64,000 nucleotides of DNA from Streptomyces rhizoryzae. Its GTDB lineage: Bacteria; Actinomycetota; Actinomycetes; Streptomycetales; Streptomycetaceae. The position numbers and the translations under genes are program-made. Position 1 is the first letter of the stretch. The number at the start of each line of letters is the position of its first letter. Under the pieces are notes generated by a model that searched no databases, was not told the DNA's origin, and saw nothing but the letters and a program-made list of their open reading frames with translations. The stretch covers positions 1 through 64,000 of the forward strand of contig NZ_JALMUV010000045.1 of the NCBI RefSeq assembly GCF_023155275.1. The letters are read 5' to 3'. This document shows, piece by piece, positions 51,750 through 60,200 of the stretch.

Positions 51750-51990
51750 GGGCCCCCGCCCGAGCCTCGCGCCCCGAAGCGAGATGCGCACTTCCCCACG
51801 CTCTGCCGAGCAGGGAGGGACCACCGAGCCGTATGCCGCCCCCCGGCCGCCGCGGCCGCCCCGCGTCACCGGAAACCGGAGCCGGGCCCCGCGCCCACCG
51901 CCGCTCCGCGTTCCCCTCTGCCGCACTCGCACAGAATGCCCCGTGCCCGGCGGGCCAGCCGCCGAGCACTCGACAGTGACGGAATTCCCT

Positions 51991-53049
51991 GTGATCACCA
52001 CAACGGGCCTGACCAAGGTCTACCGTTCGGGAGGCCGCGAGGTCACCGCCCTGGACGGCGTCGATCTGCACGTCCGCGAGGGCGAGGTGTACGGCGTCAT
52101 CGGCCAGAGCGGCGCCGGCAAGTCCACCCTCATCCGCTGCCTCAACCTCCTGGAGCGCCCCACCTCCGGCACGGTCACCGTCGCCGGCCAGGACCTCACC
52201 GCGCTCGGCGGGCGCGGACCGCGCGCCAACGCCGCCCTGCGCGCCGCGCGCAGCCACATCGGCATGGTCTTCCAGCACTTCAACCTGCTGTCCTCGCGCA
52301 CCGTCCAGGACAACGTCGAACTGCCGCTGGAGATCCTGCGGACCGGCCGCCGCGACCGCGCCCGCAAGGCCCTGGAACTCCTGGACCTGGTCGGCCTCGC
52401 CGACAAGGCCAAGGCGTACCCCGCCCAGCTCTCCGGCGGCCAGAAGCAGCGCGTCGGCATCGCCCGCGCCCTGGCCGGCGACCCCAAGGTCCTGCTCTCC
52501 GACGAGGCCACCAGCGCCCTCGACCCGGAGACCACCCGCTCCATCCTGACGCTGCTGCGCGACCTCAACCGGCAGCTCGGCCTGACCGTCGTCCTCATCA
52601 CGCACGAGATGGACGTCGTCAAGACCATCTGCGACTCCGCGGCCCTGATGAAGCGCGGCCGGATCGTCGAGCAGGGCACCGTCACCGAGCTGCTCGCCAC
52701 CCCCGGCTCCGAACTCGCCCGCGAACTCTTCCCGGTCGGCGGCGAATCCTCCGCCGACGACCGCACCGTCGTGGACGTCACCTTCCACGGCGCGGCGGCC
52801 ACCCGCCCGGTGATCTCCGAGCTGGCCCGCACCTACAACGTCGACATCTCGATCCTCGGCGCCGCCATGGACACCGTCGCCGGCAAGCAGGTCGGCCGGA
52901 TGCGCATCGAACTGCCCGGCCGCTTCGAGGACAACGTCGTACCCATCGGCTTCCTGCGCGAGCAGGGCCTCCAGGTCGACCTCGCGGACGGCGACGGCGC
53001 CGGCGCCGCGGCGTCCACCGCCCCGCTCCGGAAGGAAGATGCCCAGTGA
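51991..53049 (+). CDS. metN: methionine ABC transporter ATP-binding protein
   Basis: A 352-residue ATPase of the methionine importer. VYGVIGQSGAGKSTLIRCLNLLERP is Walker A, LSGGQKQRVGIARAL the ABC signature and VLLSDEATSALDPETT Walker B. The C-terminal 90 residues form the methionine-sensing domain (ARTYNVDISILGAAMDTVAGKQVGRM) that gives feedback inhibition. I use the GTG at 51991 (ITTTGLTKVY), as in homologues; a GTG at 51976 is in frame, and neither has a strong Shine-Dalgarno. The stop overlaps metI by GTGA. Confidence 0.93.
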   Translation: MITTTGLTKVYRSGGREVTALDGVDLHVREGEVYGVIGQSGAGKSTLIRCLNLLERPTSGTVTVAGQDLTALGGRGPRANAALRAARSHIGMVFQHFNLLSSRTVQDNVELPLEILRTGRRDRARKALELLDLVGLADKAKAYPAQLSGGQKQRVGIARALAGDPKVLLSDEATSALDPETTRSILTLLRDLNRQLGLTVVLITHEMDVVKTICDSAALMKRGRIVEQGTVTELLATPGSELARELFPVGGESSADDRTVVDVTFHGAAATRPVISELARTYNVDISILGAAMDTVAGKQVGRMRIELPGRFEDNVVPIGFLREQGLQVDLADGDGAGAAASTAPLRKEDAQ

Positions 53050-53780
53050 GCTGGCACGACATGCGGCCGCTGCTGACCGACGCCACCCTCGACACCCTCT
53101 TCATGGTGTGGTGGTCCACCTTCTACGCGGTCCTCATCGGCATCCCCGTCGGCGTCCTGCTGCACCTGAGCGCCCGCGGCGCCATGCTCCAGAACGCGGC
53201 GCTGAACAAGGTCCTCGGCGCGCTCGCGAACATCGGGCGGTCCTTCCCGTTCATGATCCTGATCATCGTGCTGATGCCCTTCACCCGCCTCCTGCTCGGC
53301 GTCTCCATCGGCCCGACCGGCGCGGTGGTCCCGCTCACCATCGCCGCCGTCCCGTTCGTCGGCCGCCTCGTGGAGGCCGCGCTGCGCGAGGTCGACCACG
53401 GGCTGGTCGAGGCGGCGCAGGCGATGGGCGGCGGCACCTGGACCGTCATCTTCAAGGTGCTGCTCCCGCAGGCCCTGCCGGCCCTGGTCGCCGCCGTCAC
53501 CACCACCGTCATCACGCTGATCGGCTACTCGGCGATCGCCGGCGCGGTCGGCGGCGGCGGACTGGGCGCCCTCGCCTACAACTACGGCTACCTGCGCTAC
53601 GAGACCGGACTCATGATCGTCACGGTCGTGGAGCTGGTCGTCATCGTCACCGCCGTCCAGCTGCTGGGCGACCTGATCGTCCGCCGGCTCGCCGCCCGCG
53701 GCACCCGCGCGGCCTCCCTGCGGGTCGGCCTGCGCCGGGTCCGCACCGAGGAACCGGCCCCGGTGACCGAGGCCGCCTGA
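53046..53780 (+). CDS. metI: methionine ABC transporter permease
   Basis: A 244-residue permease with five to six helices. The coupling-helix motif is REVDHGLVEAAQAMGGGTWTVIFKVLLPQALPALVAAV, contacted by MetN. YSAIAGAVGGGGLGALAYNYGYLRYE is conserved in MetI. The GTG start at 53046 overlaps the metN stop. A charged 35-residue tail follows the last helix. Confidence 0.95.
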   Translation: MSWHDMRPLLTDATLDTLFMVWWSTFYAVLIGIPVGVLLHLSARGAMLQNAALNKVLGALANIGRSFPFMILIIVLMPFTRLLLGVSIGPTGAVVPLTIAAVPFVGRLVEAALREVDHGLVEAAQAMGGGTWTVIFKVLLPQALPALVAAVTTTVITLIGYSAIAGAVGGGGLGALAYNYGYLRYETGLMIVTVVELVVIVTAVQLLGDLIVRRLAARGTRAASLRVGLRRVRTEEPAPVTEAA

Positions 53781-53867
53781 CCCGAGCCCCCGCAGTTCCA
53801 AGGCCCGGACCCTTTGCCGGGCGCAGCCCACACGGAACCCCGTGTGCACCAGAAAGAGGCACTCTTC

Positions 53868-54725
53868 GTGCGTAACACCGCCAAGCTCACCGTGGCCCTC
53901 GCCGCCGCCTCCGCCGTCGTCCTCGGCGCGAGCGCCTGCAGCGCCCCCTCCGACGTCACCGCCGGCGGCGACAAGGGCGACAAGAACGCCCCGCTGGTCA
54001 TCGCCGCCAGCCCCACCCCGCACGCCGCGATCCTGGACTACGTCAAGGACAAGCTGGCGCCGCAGGTCGGCCTCAAGCTGGTCGTCAAGACCTTCAACGA
54101 CTACAAGCTGCCCAACAAGGTCACCGCCGACGGCGAGGTCGACGCCAACTTCTTCCAGCACAAGCCGTTCCTGGACTCCTACAACAAGGAGAACGGCACC
54201 GACATCGTCCCGGTCGTCAACGTCGAGATCGAGCCGCTGGGCGTCTACTCCAAGAAGATCCGCAAGCTCACCGACCTCAAGCCCGGCTCCACCGTCTCGG
54301 TCCCCAACGACCCGTCCAACGAGGGCCGCGCGCTCAAGCTGCTCGCCGACAACGGCGTGATCACCCTCAAGCCCGGCGTCGGCTCCGACGCCTCGCTGAC
54401 CGACGTCAAGGACGCCAAGGGCATCAAGATCACCGAGCTGGAGGCCGGCCAGACCGCGCCGCACCTCACCGACGTCGACGCCGCCGTCATCAACGGCAAC
54501 TTCGCCGTCGGCGCCAAGCTCAAGCCGTCCACCGACGCGCTGGCCCTGGAGAAGGCGCAGGGCAACCCCTACGCCAACTTCCTCGCCGTCAAGAAGGGCC
54601 ACGAGGACGACCCGCGGGTCCAGAAGCTCGCCAAGCTCCTCAACTCCGACGAGGTCAAGAAGTTCATCGAGGACACCTACAAGGACGGCTCGGTCATCCC
54701 GGCCTTCGGCCCGGTCAAGAGCTGA
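53868..54725 (+). CDS. metQ: methionine-binding lipoprotein (NlpA/MetQ family)
   Basis: A 285-residue surface lipoprotein that delivers methionine to MetNI. The signal VRNTAKLTVALAAASAVVLG ends in a lipobox SAC. PLVIAASPTPHAAILDYVKD, DANFFQHKPFLDSYNKENGT and VSVPNDPSNEGRALKLL are MetQ ligand motifs; GNFAVGAKLKPSTDAL is late. The GTG at 53868 has AAAGAGG eight bases upstream. A hairpin follows at 54751. Confidence 0.95.
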   Translation: MRNTAKLTVALAAASAVVLGASACSAPSDVTAGGDKGDKNAPLVIAASPTPHAAILDYVKDKLAPQVGLKLVVKTFNDYKLPNKVTADGEVDANFFQHKPFLDSYNKENGTDIVPVVNVEIEPLGVYSKKIRKLTDLKPGSTVSVPNDPSNEGRALKLLADNGVITLKPGVGSDASLTDVKDAKGIKITELEAGQTAPHLTDVDAAVINGNFAVGAKLKPSTDALALEKAQGNPYANFLAVKKGHEDDPRVQKLAKLLNSDEVKKFIEDTYKDGSVIPAFGPVKS

Positions 54726-54750
54726 CCCGGGGCCCCGCCCCCGTACCGCC

Positions 54751-54783
54751 CGCGCGTCCGCCCCTTCCGGGGGCGGGCGCGCG
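54751..54783 (+). terminator. terminator of metNIQ
   Basis: A 14-bp stem, CGCGCGTCCGCCCC at 54751-54764 with 54770-54783, including one G-T pair and a 5-base loop. Confidence 0.8.
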
Positions 54784-54935
54784 CCGCCGTACCGCACCGC
54801 CCCGGGCGCGTGGCACGCCCGCGGGCCGATGCTGCATGCTGGTGCATTCAAGACGGTCAGGACGGCCCCGGCCGCACGGCGCAGACGGCCCGTGCCGCCC
54901 GGGAGCACCCCAGTCAACGGCGTTGGAGCATCGGC

Positions 54936-55571
54936 ATGACATCCACCTTTCCGGACATCTCCCTCAGCACGGACCGGTTGGTGCTGCGCGCGCTCGACGA
55001 GGACGACCTCCCCGCCCTGACCGCGATGATGAACGACGAACTCGTCGCCGCCTGGACCGCGGTGCCCCAGCCCTTCACCGAGGACGCCGCCCGCAACTGG
55101 ATCACCCGGTACGCCCCCACCGAACGCCTTGCCGGCCGCGGCCTGGACCTCGCGGTCACCGAGTTCCTCACCCAGCGCCTGGTCGGCGTCGTCCAGCTCG
55201 GCAACACCAACTGGCGGGTCCGCTCCACCGAGCTGTCCTACATCGTGGCCTCGTGGGCCCGCGGCGAGGGCTATGCCTCCGAGGCGGCCCTGGCCACCGC
55301 CCGCTGGCTCTTCCAGGACCAGAAGTTCGAGCGCCTGGAGCTGCGCACCGCCGCCGGCAACACCGCCTCCCAGCAGGTCGCCCAGAAGATCGGCTGCATC
55401 AGCGAGGGCGTGCTCCGCAGTGCCTGCATAGCCCGGACCCGCGCGGACGACGGCACCTGGACCGACCTCCGCACGGACCAGATCGTCTGGAGCCTGCTCC
55501 CCGAGGACCTCGACGGGCTCCCCGGCCGGATGGCCGACGCCAACGGCTTCGCCTACCCCGAGTGGAACTGA
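54936..55571 (+). CDS. GNAT family acetyltransferase (RimJ/RimL type)
   Basis: A 211-residue acetyltransferase: LSTDRLVLRALDEDDLPALTAMM opening, VGVVQLGNTNWRVRSTELSYIVASWARGEGYASEAALATARWLF with acetyl-CoA contacts, then LELRTAAGNTASQQVAQKIG. This is the RimJ/RimL pattern for N-terminal or small-molecule acetylation; the substrate is unknown. The start is ATG 54936 with GGAG seven bases upstream. Confidence 0.9.
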   Translation: MTSTFPDISLSTDRLVLRALDEDDLPALTAMMNDELVAAWTAVPQPFTEDAARNWITRYAPTERLAGRGLDLAVTEFLTQRLVGVVQLGNTNWRVRSTELSYIVASWARGEGYASEAALATARWLFQDQKFERLELRTAAGNTASQQVAQKIGCISEGVLRSACIARTRADDGTWTDLRTDQIVWSLLPEDLDGLPGRMADANGFAYPEWN

Positions 55572-55749
55572 CCCCGCGCCGCCCCCCTCCTCCCGGCCCC
55601 GGGGTACCCTCGCCCTGCCGGACCCCCGCCGGGCCCCCGGCACACCGCGCGGACCGGCACCCCGCAGCCCGCCCCGGCCGGCGGCCACCCCGCCCCCGGC
55701 CGCCCGTCCGCGCAACGCGTAACCCACCAGCCCCAGGAGACACACGAGC

Positions 55750-56970
55750 ATGGCCGACCGGGTCACGGTGATCGGATGGGACGGCTCTCCGCTGACCGCC
55801 GCCGCCCGCTCCGCCCTCGGCGCCGCGACCCTGGTCGCCGGCGCCGCCCACCACCTCGCCCTCCCCGAGGTGCCGCCGGCCGCCGAACGGATCCGGCTCG
55901 GCAGCGTCACCCTGGCCGCCCGCCGCATCGCCCAGCACCGCGGCACCGCCGTCGTCCTCGCCGACGGCGACCCCGGCTTCTTCGGCGTGGTCCGCGCCCT
56001 GCGCGCCCCCGAATACGGCCTGGAGGTCGAGGTGGTCCCGGCCGTCTCCTCGGTCGCCGCCGCCTTCGCCCGGGCCGGCATGCCCTGGGACGACGCCCAG
56101 GTCGTCGTCGCCCACAGCCGCGACCTGCGCCGCGCGGTCAACGTCTGCCGCGCCCACCCCAAGGTCGCCGTCCTCACCTCACCCGGCGCCGGCCCCGCCG
56201 AACTCGCCCTCCTCCTGGACGGCGTGCACCGCACCTTCGTCATCTGCGAGGACCTGGGCACCGCACGGGAACGGGTGACCGTCCTGACCTCCGACAAGGC
56301 CGCCGACCACGTCTGGCGCGACCCCAACGTCGTCATCGTGGTGGGCGGTTCGCCGTCCGGCGCCGCCGCCCAGGGCACCGGCTGGCTCGCCGGCCACGAG
56401 GTCGGCCACCCGGTCGGCCCGCGCGGCTGGGGACTCCCGGACCGGGCCTACGGGGGCGCGCTCGGCGAGGGTGAGGCCGTCCAACTGCGCACCGCCCAAC
56501 TGGCCCGCCTCGGGCCGCGCTTGGGCGACCTGGTCTGGGACATCGGCTCCGGCAGCGGCGCGGCCGCGGTGGAGACCGCGCGGTTCGGCGCCGCGGTCAT
56601 CGCGGTCGACGCCGACCCCGACGCCTGCGCCCGCGCCACCGCCCTCGCCCGCCGGCACGGCGTGCAACTCCAGGCGGTGCACGGCCGCGCGCCGCAGATC
56701 CTGGAGGACCTCCCGGAACCGGACGTGGTGCGCATCGGCGCCGGGGGAGCGGCGGTGGTCACCGCCTGCGCGGCCCGCCGCCCCGAACGGATCGTCACCC
56801 ACGCCGCGACCCGCGACGAGGCCGAGGCGCTCGGCCGGGCCCTGGCCGACGGCGGCTACGAAGTCGAGTGCGCCCTCCTCCAGTCCGTCGAACTGGACAC
56901 CTCCGCCTGGGTCGAGCGGGAGCGCTCCGTGGTCTTTTTGCTGAGCGGCTACCGCGTTCCTCACCCGTGA
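55750..56970 (+). CDS. cobL: precorrin-6Y C5,15-methyltransferase (decarboxylating), CbiE-CbiT fusion
   Basis: 406 residues; adds two methyl groups to precorrin-6Y and removes a carboxyl in cobalamin synthesis. Residues 1-200 are CbiE-like (VTVIGWDGSPLTAAARSAL, VVLADGDPGFFGVVRALR, AVSSVAAAFARAGMPWDDAQ). Residues 225-400 are CbiT-like, with SAM motif DLVWDIGSGSGAAAVETARF and VIAVDADPDACARAT. The start is ATG 55750 with AGGAG about ten bases upstream. It leads the cobalamin group. Confidence 0.94.
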   Translation: MADRVTVIGWDGSPLTAAARSALGAATLVAGAAHHLALPEVPPAAERIRLGSVTLAARRIAQHRGTAVVLADGDPGFFGVVRALRAPEYGLEVEVVPAVSSVAAAFARAGMPWDDAQVVVAHSRDLRRAVNVCRAHPKVAVLTSPGAGPAELALLLDGVHRTFVICEDLGTARERVTVLTSDKAADHVWRDPNVVIVVGGSPSGAAAQGTGWLAGHEVGHPVGPRGWGLPDRAYGGALGEGEAVQLRTAQLARLGPRLGDLVWDIGSGSGAAAVETARFGAAVIAVDADPDACARATALARRHGVQLQAVHGRAPQILEDLPEPDVVRIGAGGAAVVTACAARRPERIVTHAATRDEAEALGRALADGGYEVECALLQSVELDTSAWVERERSVVFLLSGYRVPHP

Positions 56971-57008
56971 CCAGGAAGGCCACCCGCGCGAGGTAGGCTG
57001 GCGGATCG

Positions 57009-57212
57009 TTGCGCCGCCGTTCCGCGTTCGGCTTCGTACGCCAATATCCGGAAAATGCCGTGGTTTTGGACGAAAATGAAGCACTTGAGGGCGGACGTGC
57101 CGGGAAGCGTGCTCGCTCGTTCTCGCTATCGGGGCGTCGGCGCGCACCCCGGTCGGGCGCGTCGCACGAGCGGTTGGAAGGAGCACTAGCAGTGGGCGAG
57201 GGGTACGCATGA
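57009..57212 (+). CDS. possible small ORF coupled to the BluB-CobT gene
   Basis: A 67-codon frame from a TTG (57009) whose stop overlaps the next start by ATGA. GC at third positions is far below that of its neighbours, which argues against an ordinary gene, but the coupling and the low-GC opening (GFVRQYPENAVVLDENEAL) are notable. It may be a leader ORF or chance; the family is unknown. Confidence 0.3.
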   Translation: MRRRSAFGFVRQYPENAVVLDENEALEGGRAGKRARSFSLSGRRRAPRSGASHERLEGALAVGEGYA

Positions 57213-60200
57213 CCGACACCGGCCAGGTCCCGGGCCAGGGACAGCCGGAGAACGCAGGCGGACATCGCGGAGCGCCGCAGGCCGTTCCCACCCCTGCCGA
57301 CGCCGGACCGACCCAGCACCCGGGCGACTACCCCTACCTCGGCGACGGCGCCGTCGAGGAGGACGACCTGCTGATGCCCGGCGCCCAGGGCGCCTGGAGC
57401 GAGCACGGCGCCCAGCAGCCGGCCCAGCCCGCCCACCCCTTCCCCCAGCAGCCCGTCCCGCAGCCGCAGGGCGCGCCCTACGACCCCGCCGCCGGCGCCC
57501 CGGCCCCCGGCTACGCGCAGGCGCCCGGCCACGAGCAGACCGCCGCCCCGGTCGGCGACCACGAGAGCGGCGGCCGGGACTCCGGTTCCGTCGACCTCGG
57601 CGCCGTCCGCGTCCCGCCGCCCGCCGCCCCCCAGCCGCAGCACCGCGCCCCCGCCGCCGCGCCCCGCCGGCCGCTCCACATGGGCCCGCCGGTGCCCGAC
57701 GCGACCGGCGGCGTGGTCCGTTCGCTGGCCGACCGCGGCCCCGCGGAGGCCCCTGCGCCGGCCGCCCGGCAGGCCGCCCGACCGGCCCCGGGACCCGAGT
57801 ACCTCGACGTGCCGGCCGAGGCCGCGCAGCCGGCGCCGGCACCCGCCCAGCAGCAGCCCTCCGCCCCGCCCGCCGAGCCGATGCCCGCCACCGCGCAGCC
57901 GGCTGACGACACGTCGCCCGCCGCACAGGACCGGCCGACCGCCCAGGAGGCCGGTCCGGCCGCCGCCGAGCTGCCGCCGTACTACGAGGGCCGGCTGGCC
58001 GCCGAGCAGTCCTACGGGGCCGCGGGGCAGGGCCCGTTGCCCGGCCCGCAGCTGGGCGAGATCCCGTCCCACCCGCAGGACCACCCGTGGCCCGAGGCGC
58101 CGGTCGCGCCGCCGGCCGCCGCCCAGGCCGCCGTGGACGCCGCCGTGGCGGCGGCACCCGCCCCGGTCGCCGCGGACGGTGCCGCAACGGCCGCCCCCGA
58201 GGCCGGGCCGACCGCCCCGCAGCCCCCGATGCCGTCCGAGCAGGCGCAGGACCGGCAACTCCCGGCCGACCAGGCGGAGGCAGAGCAAGCCGCCGCCCAG
58301 GCCGCGGCCGACCAAGCCGCGGGGGAGCCCGCCACCGCCGCGGCCCCGGCCGCCGAGCCGCTCCCCGCCGCACCGGCCGCCCCCGAGCAGCCGGTGTCCG
58401 CCCCTGCCGAGACCGCGGCCGCTGACGGCCCGGCGGACGCCGCGGGCCCGGCGGCCGCGAACGGCGTCCCCGGCACCGAGGGCGCGGCCGAGCCCGCCGC
58501 CCCGGAGGCGCCCGCCGCCCCCCAGGAGCCCCCGGCCGCCGCCCCGGCGGAGGCTGCCCCGGCGGAGCCCGTTGCCGAACAGGCCCAGGAGGCCGCGCCC
58601 GTGGAGACCCCCGCGCCCGTGGAGACCCCCGTGCCCGCGGAGGCGACCGGCCCGGCCGACGCGCCCGCTCCTGTGGACACCGAGGCGTCCGCGGCCGCCG
58701 AAGCGCCCGCGGACTCCGCCCCGCAGCCCGCCGAGGGCGCCGCCGCGCCTGCCGCCGCACAGCCGGAGGCGGCGGAGAACGCGGCCCCGGCCGACGCCCC
58801 GGAGGCCGCCGCCCAGCCGCCGGCCGCGGAGCCCGCCCCGGCCGCCGCCGTGGACGAGCCCGCCGCCGAGGCCGCACCCGCCGCGTCCCCGGCACCTCAG
58901 GCACCCCAGGAGGCTGCTGAGGCACCCCAGGCCGCCCCCGAGGCCCCGCAGCCCACCGAGGCCGCCCAGCCGCAGCCCGCCGAACAGGCCGAGCCCGCCC
59001 AGGCCCAGCCCGCCGAGCAGCCCGCCACGGCCGAGGCCCCCGCCGAGGCCGCTGCTGAGGCCCCCGCGGCGGACCCCCAGGCCGCCGCCCCCGGCCAGGC
59101 CCCGGCCGCCGCCCCGGCGCCGGACCAGCCGCAGCCCGAGGTCCCGGCCGAGCAGCCCGCCGCACCGGCGGCCACCGCTCCGGCCGCCGACGCCCCCGCG
59201 CCGGACCAGCCGCAGCAGCCGGACGCGCCGCAGCCGGCCGAGCCCGCCACCCCTGAGGCCCCGACCGCCGCCGCCCCGGCCACCGAGGCCCCCGCCGAGG
59301 CGACCCCCGCCGACGCCCCGCAGGCCGCCGACGCCCCGGCCGAGGCCCCCGCCGACGCGGCCCAGCAGGAGCAGCAGCCCCAGGAGCCCCGGCAGCCCCC
59401 CGTCATAGACGCGCCCGACGCCCCGCAGCAGGGTGCCGGACAGCCGCAGCCCGCCGCGCCCGTGGAGGCCGGGGCCGCGCCGCAGGACGCCGCGGACGGC
59501 ACCGCACCGGCCGCCGGCCCCCAGGCGCAGCACGCCACCCTCCCGATCCCGGCCCAGGCCACCGCCGGCCCCGACGCGGCCCCCGCGGACGCCCCGCAGG
59601 AGCCCGCCGCCGCGCCGGCCCCGCAGGCCCCGGCCGAGGCCGCGGACCAGCCCGTCCCGGCCACCGGTGCCGCCGCGGAAGCCGGTGACGACACCGGCGG
59701 CCGCCCGCTCCAGCAGGACGACGCCCAGTTCGTCGAGCTCGGCGAGGGCGACGAGGCGCACCCGGACGAGGCCCCGGCCGCCGTACCGGAGCCCGCGCTG
59801 CCCCCGGCCCCCGGTTACGACGACTCGGAGCGCGCCGCCGTCCACCGCGTCATCCGCGAACGCCGCGACATCCGCAACGGCTTCCGCCCCGACCCGATCC
59901 CCAACGACGTCCTGCTGCGCGTCCTGGAGGCGGCCCACACCGCCCCCAGCGTCGGCCACTCCCAGCCCTGGGACTTCGTCGTCATCCGGTCCGAGGACAC
60001 CCGCGCCACGATGCACGAACTGGCCATGCGGCAGCGCGAGGCGTACGCCAAGTCGCTGCCCAAGGCCCGCGCCAAGCAGTTCCGCGAGCTGAAGATCGAG
60101 GCCATCCTCGAAACGCCGGTGAACATCGTCGTCACCGCCGACCCCACCCGCGGCGGCCGGCACACCCTCGGCCGGCACACCCAGCCGCAGATGGCCCCGT

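Noticed and set aside
51750..51990. SAM riboswitch before metN
   Set aside because: I could not lay out the conserved SAM-I or SAM-IV core; the leader peptide explains regulation better. A covariance-model search would settle it.
55572..55749. Cobalamin riboswitch before cobL
   Set aside because: No B12 box or adjacent conserved stems could be found; the gap is only 178 bases of GC-rich sequence.
58179..59408. Pro/Arg-rich 409-codon frame
   Set aside because: Shadow of the low-complexity head in another frame.
57300..59800. Repetitive DNA that might be a tandem array or CRISPR
   Set aside because: No constant repeat and spacer lengths; the repetition follows Ala/Pro/Glu codons of one protein.
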